This document shows positions 47,493 through 56,494 of a DNA stretch of 64,000 nucleotides, one piece after another (position 1 is the first letter of the stretch; each line of letters starts with the position of its first letter). Source of the DNA: Paenibacillus sp. EZ-K15. Its GTDB lineage: Bacteria; Bacillota; Bacilli; Paenibacillales; Paenibacillaceae. Below the pieces are notes generated by a model. The model was not told where the DNA came from, ran no database searches, and was given only the letters and a program-made list of their open reading frames with translations. The DNA is taken from positions 62,926 through 126,925 of the forward strand of contig NZ_PDHM01000003.1 in assembly GCF_002573715.1 (NCBI RefSeq), written 5' to 3'. A program made the translations under genes and the position numbers.

Positions 47493-49594
47493 GTCTCGGC
47501 AAGAAACTGGCACAAGGCTCCGCGCCGATGAGCATCCATCCAGCCCCACCCGTTTCCTCAGGTAGGGGCTGGAAGCCGTTATGGATGCTGGCTGGAGGTC
47601 TTGTGGCTCTGTTATTTCTCACATTTATCAGCTTGACGCAAGGGCTAGCGGATATATCCGTCAAAACGGTGGTCCAGGCTTTGGTGTCTCCTCAGGATAT
47701 TGCAGATCATCATCTCATCCGCAGCGTGCGCCTTCCTCGAACAGTGATGGGCCTATTATCGGGCGCGGCCTTGGCGGTGTCGGGTGTGCTTATGCAGACC
47801 GTCACGCGCAACCCGCTGGCATCGGAGACAACGCTTGGCGTGAATGCCGGCGCTTATTTGGCCGTCGTGGCGGGGATGATCTTCTGGCCGGGACTGCTGC
47901 ATCAGTATGCCCTTCCTTTGGCTGTGGCAGGAGGAACACTGGCGGCTGTAGCGGTTTATGCGCTGGCGGGAAAAACGCAGGGCTCCCCCTTGCGGATTGC
48001 ATTGTCCGGGATGATTGTCACCCTGGTTTTATCCTCCGTTACGAGTGCGCTGGTGCTGCTGAACCAGCAAACGACGCAGGGGATTTTTCTGTGGGGCTCC
48101 GGCTCGCTAATTCAGAATGACTGGGATGGCGTAGCTTTTTCATGGCCGTGGATCATTGGCGGATTGATCGTGCTGTGTTTGGCGGTACGCCAGTGGGACA
48201 TTCTGACCCTCAATGAAGAGTCGGCACGTTCCCTTGGCCAAAAAGTCGGCACCACCCGCTTGCTTGCGATGGGGGCAGCCATTGTGCTGGCCTGTGTAAC
48301 CGTTAGTGTAGTGGGTCCGATCGGCTTTATCGGGCTGGTCGCTCCCCATCTGGTCCGCCTGTCCGGGGTGGTCCGGCATGCGGGGTTAATTCCGCTGGCT
48401 GCCTTATGGGGCTCTGCACTGCTTGTCGGGGCCGACACGGTGGCCAGGATGTTCATAAACGCCTACGGTGAGCTTCCGGTCGGGGCCATTACGGCCATGA
48501 TCGGGGCTCCGTGCCTCATCTGGCTTGCCATGCGGGTATCCCGCTCGTTGATCGGAGGGCGCGGGGCTTCCGGCGGATCGGCCATGGCGGGCACGAGCCT
48601 GCGCCGGATACCTTATCCGGCCTTGGTAACGCTGTTCAGCGTGCTGCTGGTGCTGGTATGGGTATTCAGCCTGATGAGCGGCAGTCTGCGCATTCCCTTC
48701 ACGGAAGTGCTGGCCGTGCTTACGGGAGGCGGCGAGTCGATGTATCGCCAGATTCTGCTGGAGTTCCGCTTGCCCAGGCTGTTGACTGCCGGTTTGTCTG
48801 GCATGGCACTGGCCGTCAGCGGCAGTCTTCTGCAGAATGCGGTCCGGAATCCGTTGGGGGATCCCCAGGTGATCGGGGTGACCAGCGGAGCCGGTGCGGG
48901 CGCACTGCTTCTGATGGTAGGCTTTCCGCAATTGTCGGCTGGCTGGGTACCGGTCGGTGCGGTTCTCGGGGGTATGGCTGCAGCCGCTTTGGTATATGCG
49001 GTGTCCTGGAAGAGAGGACTTCATCCGACGATTCTTACGCTGGTCGGCATTGCCGTCGCCGCGCTTGGTTCTGCCATCATCAATCTGATGATCATTCACG
49101 CGAAGGTCGACGTAGCGCCCGCATTATCCTGGATGGCGGGAAGCACGTATAACCGGGGCTGGACGGAGGTGCAGCGGATTGTTCCCGCCATTCTGATCCT
49201 GCTGCCGCTGGCTGCATGGCTCGGGCGGAAGGTGGATCTGCTGACGTTCAGCGAAGAAAGCTCCACCGGTCTTGGCCTTCATGTGCGGAATACCCGGATG
49301 TATGTGGCCATCATTGCGGTGCTGTTGGCTTCGATTGCCGCAGCCAATGTCGGCTCGGTCGGCTTTATCGGACTGCTTGCGCCGCATGCCGCCAGGATGC
49401 TGGTCGGCGCCCGCCATCGGCAATCGATGGTCATCGCGGCGCTGCTCGGCGGAATTTTGCTGGCTGGGGCAGACTGGATCGGGAGAGTGGTCATGATTCC
49501 GAAGGAATTGCCTTCGGGTATCGTTACCGCGCTTCTGGGTGCGCCTTATCTGTTATATCTGATGGGGAAAACCAATAAGCTGAAGAAGAAATAA
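47489..49594 (+). CDS. Iron-siderophore ABC permease, two FecCD domains fused (FhuB type)
   Basis: The 701-residue protein is a head-to-tail fusion of two FecCD permease domains of about 330 residues each: each repeats RLPRxxxGLLSGAALAVSG, NPLAxxxxxGV-type and VGPIGFIGLVAPHLVR or VGSVGFIGLLAPHAAR motifs. Each contributes about ten membrane segments, so the single chain forms the whole channel. It overlaps the binding-protein gene by 4 bases. No ATPase follows, so a shared siderophore ATPase (FhuC/YusV type) must be encoded elsewhere. A terminator follows 23 bases after the stop. Confidence 0.95.
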   Translation: MSLGKKLAQGSAPMSIHPAPPVSSGRGWKPLWMLAGGLVALLFLTFISLTQGLADISVKTVVQALVSPQDIADHHLIRSVRLPRTVMGLLSGAALAVSGVLMQTVTRNPLASETTLGVNAGAYLAVVAGMIFWPGLLHQYALPLAVAGGTLAAVAVYALAGKTQGSPLRIALSGMIVTLVLSSVTSALVLLNQQTTQGIFLWGSGSLIQNDWDGVAFSWPWIIGGLIVLCLAVRQWDILTLNEESARSLGQKVGTTRLLAMGAAIVLACVTVSVVGPIGFIGLVAPHLVRLSGVVRHAGLIPLAALWGSALLVGADTVARMFINAYGELPVGAITAMIGAPCLIWLAMRVSRSLIGGRGASGGSAMAGTSLRRIPYPALVTLFSVLLVLVWVFSLMSGSLRIPFTEVLAVLTGGGESMYRQILLEFRLPRLLTAGLSGMALAVSGSLLQNAVRNPLGDPQVIGVTSGAGAGALLLMVGFPQLSAGWVPVGAVLGGMAAAALVYAVSWKRGLHPTILTLVGIAVAALGSAIINLMIIHAKVDVAPALSWMAGSTYNRGWTEVQRIVPAILILLPLAAWLGRKVDLLTFSEESSTGLGLHVRNTRMYVAIIAVLLASIAAANVGSVGFIGLLAPHAARMLVGARHRQSMVIAALLGGILLAGADWIGRVVMIPKELPSGIVTALLGAPYLLYLMGKTNKLKKK

Positions 49595-49617
49595 CCGTCA
49601 TGATGATTAAATATCCC

Positions 49618-49669
49618 AAAAAGGCTATTCCATAGTCGCCAAGAGAGGTGACATGGGATAGCCTTTTTT
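49618..49669 (+). terminator. Terminator of the siderophore uptake operon
   Basis: AAAAAGGCTA pairs with TAGCCTTTTT, and an inner TCCAT/ATGGGA pairing continues the stem; six T follow. Confidence 0.82.
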
Positions 49670-49740
49670 GTCTTCATTCGGTTGATTATTAGATTTGCCT
49701 CGCTTTGCTTTGCCTTGCTTCTTCTGGCTGTGGTCGGCTG

Positions 49741-50673
49741 TTAGGCTTCCGTGTACCGCACAAAAGACAGGATGATATCCTGCGGATGATCTCCGAAACC
49801 CGAACCATATAGATTCAGGCCGTTCGGGTGCTCGGCGTCTTTCTTCACTTCAAAGCGGACGCGGATGGGCCGGTTAAAGGCAAGCTCCAGCGATTCGATG
49901 GTCGTGGTGCTGGACTCGTGGCCATTGACCTGGCTGCCTTGCTTGGTTACGCGCCATTCCGTCAGCATGCCGTACTCACTGCCGCTTCTCCATTTATCCG
50001 GGGTGAGTTTCCCCTTGCGATCACCAAAATCACCGGGACTTGTCCAAGTGCCTACAGGGAGGTCGTTGATGCTAACGGTGATGTCGGATGGCCAATCCTG
50101 CTGGAAGGAAGGCGCCTCGGAGCTAAGCTCCGCGCGGATGCGCAGCTCATCAAGAGCCGCTCCGGGCGGCATAGGGTTCGCAAAATAATATTCGATATAT
50201 CCTGATCCCGAGAACCAGAGCAGCGCAGCCTCCGTTCGTTCCGGCATGTAAAAGGCGCGCGGGTCGTCAGGGGACCCGATCAGAGATCCGTCCCGAGCTG
50301 CCATACCGCATGTTGGCTCGATGAAACAGTGGGAGAACATACCGATCGGCATGTGGATTTCTTCCGTGCGCTGCAGCCCCTCGCCGGGCTTCGAGGGGAG
50401 TTCGAGAAAAATGGAGCGGCAGGTGACGGCGCAGATTTTTTCCCGATTCGCTCCTTGCGAAGAGACGATCAGATCCGCTTGCTCCAGCATCTGGACATTA
50501 ATGGACACCGTAGGCTGCGCAATCCCAAGCGCCTCCGCCAACTGACCGACACTCATCGGTTTATCGCCGAGCGCTTCAAGGATGCGGACACGGACATCAC
50601 TGGATAGGGCTTTGGCTACTTCCACGATCCGGGATGCCGGATAACGGTTGGTTTCCAGCTTCGATTCGTTCAT
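49741..50673 (-). CDS. ArsR-type regulator with large C-terminal sensor domain
   Basis: Residues about 15-95 form an ArsR winged helix (VAKALSSDVRVRILEAL, GIAQPTVSINVQMLEQADL). The remaining ~215 residues are beta-rich and unlike metal-sensing ArsR proteins; segments such as SDITVSINDLPVGTWTSPGDFG look like a galactose-binding-type fold. Together with its divergent arrangement to a GH2 gene (147 bases between starts) this suggests a sugar-responsive repressor of the enzyme. A 23-bp palindrome lies in the shared promoter. ATG 50673 is preceded by AAGGGGA. Comparable 300-residue ArsR proteins next to glycoside hydrolases occur in Paenibacillus. Confidence 0.82.
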   Translation of the reverse strand: MNESKLETNRYPASRIVEVAKALSSDVRVRILEALGDKPMSVGQLAEALGIAQPTVSINVQMLEQADLIVSSQGANREKICAVTCRSIFLELPSKPGEGLQRTEEIHMPIGMFSHCFIEPTCGMAARDGSLIGSPDDPRAFYMPERTEAALLWFSGSGYIEYYFANPMPPGAALDELRIRAELSSEAPSFQQDWPSDITVSINDLPVGTWTSPGDFGDRKGKLTPDKWRSGSEYGMLTEWRVTKQGSQVNGHESSTTTIESLELAFNRPIRVRFEVKKDAEHPNGLNLYGSGFGDHPQDIILSFVRYTEA

Positions 50674-50714
50674 AATCCCCTTCCTTTACTGAAGAGTTGT
50701 AGTGACTCCAAGTG

Positions 50715-50737
50715 TACAATAAATTCGATATATTGTA
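50715..50737. promoter_or_regulatory. 23-bp palindrome, candidate operator of the ArsR-type regulator
   Basis: TACAATA (50715-50721) and TATTGTA (50731-50737) are perfect inverted arms with a 9-base spacer. A second small palindrome ATGTACAT (50746-50753) touches the GH2 -35 element. Both lie between the divergent genes. Confidence 0.5.
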
Positions 50738-50752
50738 AAAGTATAATGTACA

Positions 50753-50781
50753 TTGCATTTATTATATACAGATGCTAGAAT
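50753..50781 (+). promoter_or_regulatory. SigmaA promoter of the GH2 gene
   Basis: TTGCAT (50753-50758) and TAGAAT (50776-50781) with a 17-base spacer, 40 bases before the start codon. Confidence 0.6.
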
Positions 50782-50820
50782 AGGGGCAAATTCAGAAAAA
50801 GGAAAGGTTGTGTTCGCTTC

Positions 50821-53610
50821 ATGAAGACTCCTGTAGCACCCTCCATTCACACGGAAATTCCGCGCGCGGAGTACCCCAGACCGGATTTTGAACGAAAAGA
50901 TTGGCTGAATTTGAACGGCCAGTGGTCGTTCCGGCTCGATACGGAAGGATCAGGTAATGTACGACAGCAGGCAGGTACGAGCGCCGGTGATGACGCTACT
51001 GGCTTGCAGGGCGGAGACACCAGCCTTTTTACCTCAGAGATTACGGTGCCGTTCTCTTGGGTCAGTCCCTTGTCCGGTATTGAGCGTAACGAGAAGGGGG
51101 TAGGCTGGTATCGTCGGTCCGTGAAATGGGAGCCGGCGAAGAAGCAGTCCCGAATCTTTCTGCGGTTTGGCGCCGTGGATTATCTGTGTGATGCATGGGT
51201 CAACGGCAAGCATGTCGGCTCGCATCAAGGCGGCTACGGAGCCTTTGAATTTGACGTGACAACAGTGTGGGATTCGGCAAAAGATAATACGATCGTTGTG
51301 CGTGCAGAGGACTTCGACCACAATTACCAAGCCCGAGGGAAGCAGGGGTATGGCGAGATCAGGGGCATTTGGCAGCCGGTTTGGCTGGAGGCCAGCCCCC
51401 AAACCTACTTGGAGCAAGCAATCTTTACAACCTCCATTGACGGTCAGATCGAATTGAAATCCAAGATCCAGGCTCAAGAAGCAGGCCCAGTGACACTCCA
51501 ACTCTCGTTTGCGGAGGGCTCGGTTACGCATCAGGTGGAGTGGGAGCTGCAAGAAGGCGCGAATGAACGGACAACGGTATTCCAAGTCCACGACCCGCGG
51601 CTGTGGAGTCCCGAAACCCCTCATTTATACGAAGGGGAGCTGCGTCTGGCCGGTTCATCCGGCGAAGATGTCGTCCATACTTATTTTGGCATACGCGAGA
51701 TCGGAACGGCGAAGTTCGACGGACGGGATTATCGCTGGATTACGCTCAACGGAAAGCCGATCTATTTAAACGGGACGCTGGACCAATCCTACCACCAGAC
51801 GGGATTTTTCACCTACCCGACGGATACGGAGATGCGGGACGAGATCTATCTGATGAAACGGCTTGGACTGAACTTCGTGCGAATTCATATTAAGCCGGAG
51901 GAGCCCCGCAAGCTGTATTGGGCGGATAAACTTGGGATTCTGGTAATGGAGGATATGCCATGCTTCTGGGGTAATCCGGATGAAACGGCGCGTTCTGCCT
52001 ATGAACGCGAAGCGCAGGAAGTGATTGAGCGGGACCGGAATCATCCGTCGATTTTTTCATGGGTTATGTTTAACGAAACTTGGGGACTCCGTACCGACAG
52101 TAAAACGACGGGTTTAACGGGCGGAGAGGAGCAGCACAGCTACTATCTTCCGGAGACGCAGGAATGGGTAAGGGAGAAATACAGATGGGCCAAGGAGCTG
52201 GACCCGACTCGGATTGTGGAGGACAATTCTCCATGCGCTTACGATCATGTGGAGACGGATATCAACACGTGGCATTTTTACATCAATGGGTATGAACCGC
52301 TGCGCAATCATATCGAGGAGATTGTCCAGAAGACTCATCCGGGATCCGAACATAACTATATCGGCGGCAATCAGCAAGGCGATGCTCCGCTCATGAACAG
52401 CGAATGTGGAAACGTGTGGGGAATTGACGGAGGAGCCGGGGACAGCGATCTCGCGTGGCATTACCATTACATGCTGAACGAATTCCGGCGCCATGATAAG
52501 CTGTGCGGTTTCGTATTTACGGAATTCCGTGACGTGACAAACGAATTCAACGGCTACTACCGTCTGGATGGGACGGACAAAAAATTCGGGTATGAGGATT
52601 TTGTGCCGGGCATGACGATCGCGGACCTGCACACGCCGGACTTCATCGTGATTGACGCACCGCCTTGCCAGACGCTGGAGCAAGGGGCTGAGGCCGTCAT
52701 ACCGCTGCTGCGCTCCAGTTATTCGGATCAATACCATGGACAGAAGCTTATTCTGGCTTGGGAATTATCCTATGATCAGCTCGGAACGAAGGTTGTAACT
52801 GATCAAGGGACCCTGGAAGTGGCCTGGGAAGGCTACGGTGTTACGCCACTAACGGAATTGAAGCTTCGCATGCCGAAGACGGATGCAGTTGCGATCCTCG
52901 GAGTTCGCCTCGTGAATGCAGCGAACGGTGTGGTAACGCGCAACTTTACGACGTTTGACGTGCGTGGCGGAGAGGGACAGGGGAATGTTGGAGTGGAAGG
53001 CAGAACCATAAGCATCCCGGTTAACACATTCCGTGAGCAAAGCTTCGCCAACATGTGGGAGGCGCTTCAAGGCTCCAAAGTGAATGGCGGCGGAGAGGGC
53101 CGATTCGTCTATGAGGTGCAGCTGCCGGATCATGACGAACAGCCGCTGATCCGCGATATCGAGATTTTCTTCGAGGCTGGCGCGAAACGCTTATTAGCCA
53201 GAAATATCGAGGGTGCACGGCATCGCACGCACGGAATCGACTTTATGCACGGGGCGTCGGCAGACGTGGAGTATAACCCAAGCACTTATTATATGACGGA
53301 TGAAGAGCTGCATGAATCCCGTGTATCCGTGTGGGTGGACGATGTTCAAATCGGCGAGGCTGTGCTCGCAGATGATCCTGCCGATAGCCGAGGCGTTCTG
53401 TCGTGGCACTATCAGCCGGTCAACAACCTTCTGGAAGAGGCCGGTTCGTACGGATACTTGTGCCAGGCACAGGTACCGGGAAGACTCGCGGCAGAGCTTG
53501 ACCGCAAGCGCAGCTTCCGACTGGAGCTGCGGGCCGAGGAAGGCGGCATCAGTCTGTATGGTCGGAATGCAGGCCGCTATCCGATCGATTTGTTGGTGCG
53601 GTGCCGGTGA
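50821..53610 (+). CDS. Glycoside hydrolase family 2 enzyme
   Basis: The 929-residue enzyme has an N-terminal sugar-binding jelly roll (about 20-200; GQWSFRLD, VGWYRRSV), an Ig-like domain (about 205-310) and a TIM barrel (about 315-600) with acid/base Glu419 in FNETWG and nucleophile Glu528 in NSECGN. A further ~300 residues of beta-rich sequence follow. GH2 includes beta-galactosidase, beta-glucuronidase, beta-mannosidase and others; substrate is not fixed by the visible motifs. There is no signal peptide, so it acts in the cytoplasm on imported saccharides. It is monocistronic and divergent from its likely ArsR-type regulator. Confidence 0.93.
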   Translation: MKTPVAPSIHTEIPRAEYPRPDFERKDWLNLNGQWSFRLDTEGSGNVRQQAGTSAGDDATGLQGGDTSLFTSEITVPFSWVSPLSGIERNEKGVGWYRRSVKWEPAKKQSRIFLRFGAVDYLCDAWVNGKHVGSHQGGYGAFEFDVTTVWDSAKDNTIVVRAEDFDHNYQARGKQGYGEIRGIWQPVWLEASPQTYLEQAIFTTSIDGQIELKSKIQAQEAGPVTLQLSFAEGSVTHQVEWELQEGANERTTVFQVHDPRLWSPETPHLYEGELRLAGSSGEDVVHTYFGIREIGTAKFDGRDYRWITLNGKPIYLNGTLDQSYHQTGFFTYPTDTEMRDEIYLMKRLGLNFVRIHIKPEEPRKLYWADKLGILVMEDMPCFWGNPDETARSAYEREAQEVIERDRNHPSIFSWVMFNETWGLRTDSKTTGLTGGEEQHSYYLPETQEWVREKYRWAKELDPTRIVEDNSPCAYDHVETDINTWHFYINGYEPLRNHIEEIVQKTHPGSEHNYIGGNQQGDAPLMNSECGNVWGIDGGAGDSDLAWHYHYMLNEFRRHDKLCGFVFTEFRDVTNEFNGYYRLDGTDKKFGYEDFVPGMTIADLHTPDFIVIDAPPCQTLEQGAEAVIPLLRSSYSDQYHGQKLILAWELSYDQLGTKVVTDQGTLEVAWEGYGVTPLTELKLRMPKTDAVAILGVRLVNAANGVVTRNFTTFDVRGGEGQGNVGVEGRTISIPVNTFREQSFANMWEALQGSKVNGGGEGRFVYEVQLPDHDEQPLIRDIEIFFEAGAKRLLARNIEGARHRTHGIDFMHGASADVEYNPSTYYMTDEELHESRVSVWVDDVQIGEAVLADDPADSRGVLSWHYQPVNNLLEEAGSYGYLCQAQVPGRLAAELDRKRSFRLELRAEEGGISLYGRNAGRYPIDLLVRCR

Positions 53611-53651
53611 TCATGGCAAATATAAACCATTAATGTAACACATAATAGTAA

Positions 53652-53700
53652 GTGGGCTGTCCATTTGTAGTGAATAACTACGTGCCGGGCAGCCCATTTT
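53652..53700 (+). terminator. Terminator of the GH2 gene
   Basis: GTGGGCTG pairs with CAGCCCAT around a 30-base internal region with its own GTAGT/ACTAC hairpin; TTTTG follows. Confidence 0.65.
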
Positions 53701-53794
53701 GTATGGAGATTTTTCGACTCGGCCCTGAGGTGGAGATAGGGTGTTATCGGGTATTCTAGCCTTCTTTGAAATTAACGCCGCTCTCTTTCCTCAC

Positions 53795-54412
53795 TTAGTC
53801 TGTGCGTGCAATAATACGAGCAATCGCAGAATCTGTCTTTATAAGTAGCGGTAATGCTATAATCTCAAAAGATTTTAGATTCAATAACTGATCAACATTC
53901 ACTAGATTCTCAGCTAAAAGCACTTGATTATCAAATAGATATTTATGAATTTCAAATGGAAACTTATCGGGTGATGGTGTATCCAACCCAATCATTTTTA
54001 TCTTCTTTCGAACCACCAATTCAGCAAACTCTTTCGTTAAAGTTGGATATTCAGTAAAATACTTCTCTTGCCTGAAGTAGATACTGTGTCCTGTATAAAG
54101 AATCAATATTGTTCCTTCATTTATCAAATGCTCGTATTCATCCTTATAATCGATTCGATTCATTCCAGAGACATTCAACAATGTTCCTCTCCCAATAAAT
54201 GATTCTAACGGGAAGTCACATAAGTATTGATCTGAATTCATTAAATGCATAGGACCATCAATATGTGTTCCAGTATGCATATTGATGGTTAATTGATGAT
54301 TACAGTAACCATCTGTCATCAGGTTTTTTGTTTGTATTAATTCCATCTCACTGTCACCAGGATACGCAGGTAGCTGACTTTGGATCATGTGAGTCAAATC
54401 TATAAGCTTCAT
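53795..54412 (-). CDS. Cyclase-family metal-dependent hydrolase (kynurenine formamidase-like)
   Basis: The 205-residue protein carries the cyclase/KynB metal motif HTGTHIDGPMH (His46, His50, Asp52, His56) and opens with LIDLTHMIQSQLPAYPGD, typical of the family. Members hydrolyse N-formylkynurenine, isatin or related amides, or act in polyketide cyclisation; the substrate here is unknown. No other kynurenine gene is nearby. GAGGGA precedes the ATG. It is the last of four leftward genes in a markedly AT-rich block and ends without a clear terminator. Confidence 0.88.
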   Translation of the reverse strand: MKLIDLTHMIQSQLPAYPGDSEMELIQTKNLMTDGYCNHQLTINMHTGTHIDGPMHLMNSDQYLCDFPLESFIGRGTLLNVSGMNRIDYKDEYEHLINEGTILILYTGHSIYFRQEKYFTEYPTLTKEFAELVVRKKIKMIGLDTPSPDKFPFEIHKYLFDNQVLLAENLVNVDQLLNLKSFEIIALPLLIKTDSAIARIIARTD

Positions 54413-54620
54413 TGATATCCCTCATTCTTTTTTTCTTATCATTGCGAAGATTTCCTAGAATATTTCAGTATTAAAACTCGCTTGGCCTAGATATACGCCC
54501 TAATCCCAATCCATATAAAAATTCACCACGAGCTTTTCTTGCCCACAATCAGGACAATCAAGTGCTTACACGCCTCTCCCATAAACTCAACCACCGATCA
54601 AGAATAATCTTGTATAGATG

Positions 54621-55241
54621 TCAACTGATTTTTCTAACAACTATTTTTCTATACATCCCGTTCAGCATGACGGGGTTATCTTCTTCTATACTTAAATTTT
54701 TATTATTTCTTAGGTATAACTCTTCAAAATTCAATCCAATATCTGTTCCTAAGACCTTAATGAGTGGTCTAAACAACTTTTTTGATAACGAGAGTTTATT
54801 GTTACTAGGGGTAAACTTATCGAAAATAACGATTCTTCCTTCTTGTTTTAAAACTCTACCCATTTCTTGAAAACACTTGTCAGCATCAGGTACTACGGAA
54901 AGAATTAGACTTCCAACCACATAGTCAAACGACATATCGTTAAATGCCATATTTTGAGCGTCCATTTCTAAAAACTTAATGCGAGAATTCTTAAATTTCG
55001 CTCTTGCTTTTCTCAACATATCTGGTGAAAAATCTATAGCTGTTATATCTAAAGCATTATGGTTCAATAACTCTAAATCAGCTCCTGTGCCTACGCCGAC
55101 AAAAAGTATCTTGTGTGTGTTATTGAAGGGAGTCTCTTGAAATATTTGTTTACGTGCATGGAGAAAAATGTTTGAATTGAAAATTTTATCGTAAATGGGG
55201 GACCAGATTTTATAAATAATTTTATTCCAATTGTTATTCAT
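54621..55241 (-). CDS. SAM-dependent methyltransferase (class I)
   Basis: The 206-residue protein has motif I ILFVGVGTGADLELL, the acidic motif II ITAIDFSPDML and DMSFDYVVGSLILSVV, as in UbiE/phospholipid N-methyltransferase-like enzymes (Methyltransf_11). The C-terminal segment with GLNFEELYLRNN is like those of PmtA-type lipid methyltransferases. Start ATG 55241 lies 7 bases after AGGAGAG; the frame extends upstream to 55298 without a ribosome site. Substrate unknown. It is AT-rich like its neighbours. Confidence 0.86.
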   Translation of the reverse strand: MNNNWNKIIYKIWSPIYDKIFNSNIFLHARKQIFQETPFNNTHKILFVGVGTGADLELLNHNALDITAIDFSPDMLRKARAKFKNSRIKFLEMDAQNMAFNDMSFDYVVGSLILSVVPDADKCFQEMGRVLKQEGRIVIFDKFTPSNNKLSLSKKLFRPLIKVLGTDIGLNFEELYLRNNKNLSIEEDNPVMLNGMYRKIVVRKIS

Positions 55242-55430
55242 TAGTTGGCTCTCCTGAGTGTGATTAATGATCTTTACTAAGATAGTCCATATCTGCATCC
55301 TGAATCATTTATATGAATTGCAATATCTCTTCTGCTTCTTTTAAATCTTTACATCCTTCAATATCCATAAATCTTGTAATCTCTAACTAATGAGATAGTT
55401 GTAATAGCAAATTTCACCATTGGAGTAATC

Positions 55431-56294
55431 TCATTTTTTTAGGAAATGAATCGTTATTTCATTTACGATTCCTGCATGCTCCATTGTTAGTGAATGGCAG
55501 GCCCCAGCGATTAAATGGATCTCCAGATTGAAAATTAATTTTTTTGCGTTTTCAATTGCCTGTTTTGCAGGGTATATTACCTCTTTGTCTCCTATAATTA
55601 ACAAAGTAGGAATTTGGAAGTTATTAAATTCTTCTTTAGCAAATACGGATGGCATCACGTGGAGAAGCGGTTTAGCATGGCGATAACCCGCGATGACTTG
55701 AGCGTGAAATACAGGGTCTAATAACTCCCCTTTGCCAGAGAACCATCTAAAAGCCCTGTTAATCCAATACTCAGTATGAAACAATAATGCAGGGTATATC
55801 TTCGAGAAGAATTTTAAACTTACATTATGGAAAGAGCCAGCAGGGGCATAAAGCATTAACTTTGACACACGTTCCGGATATGCAAGCGAAAAATTTAACG
55901 ATAAGAATCCTCCCATCGAATGACCTGCCAAATCTACCTTATTAAATTGCAGTGCATTCAAAACTTCAAGTAACCAATGCCCTACTGCTTGCCTATTTTT
56001 TATTGCAACTGCTGGTTTACTTTTGCCGAAATCGCCCACGATATCAATGGCATATACACAGCGTTCTTGAATGAGCTGTTTCACATTGGGATACCACATC
56101 GTGCTGCTCATTGTCATTCCATGCAAAAGCAACAATGGTTTTTTACTCGTATCACCGAAGCATAGGAGATGTGTTTCTCCGAATGTTGTCGGGATATATC
56201 GTGATGTATATTCCATGTCAAACATATCTAAACTTTTCTCGTAACAAAGATAGTATTCTTTTTCACCTAATTCATTTTTAAAGATTGAATTCAT
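55431..56294 (-). CDS. Alpha/beta hydrolase
   Basis: The 287-residue protein has an oxyanion HGMTMSSTMW segment, nucleophile Ser126 in GHSMGG, an acidic residue in IIGDKEVIYP and a C-terminal His in ACHSLTMEH, the complete alpha/beta-hydrolase triad. No signal peptide is present. Family members include esterases, lipases, peptidases and dehalogenases; nothing in the sequence fixes the substrate. GGACGGAG precedes the ATG. It belongs to the AT-rich leftward block, 190 bases from the methyltransferase gene. Confidence 0.9.
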   Translation of the reverse strand: MNSIFKNELGEKEYYLCYEKSLDMFDMEYTSRYIPTTFGETHLLCFGDTSKKPLLLLHGMTMSSTMWYPNVKQLIQERCVYAIDIVGDFGKSKPAVAIKNRQAVGHWLLEVLNALQFNKVDLAGHSMGGFLSLNFSLAYPERVSKLMLYAPAGSFHNVSLKFFSKIYPALLFHTEYWINRAFRWFSGKGELLDPVFHAQVIAGYRHAKPLLHVMPSVFAKEEFNNFQIPTLLIIGDKEVIYPAKQAIENAKKLIFNLEIHLIAGACHSLTMEHAGIVNEITIHFLKK

Positions 56295-56494
56295 TAATTG
56301 CTCCGTCCTATTTCTGATATTCTTATCAGAAATAAATATATTAAAAAGTATGAATCAGCATATCGCTGTTCAACTTAGCTGAGAGTTTTTCTGAAAAGCA
56401 TCTTTAAATAGATAATCAGGGATATAAAGTGATTTTATGGCCTCTAACAAGCCTCGCAGGGTTGTTTGCTGATTTCACTTCCCCTAAAAGCCTT

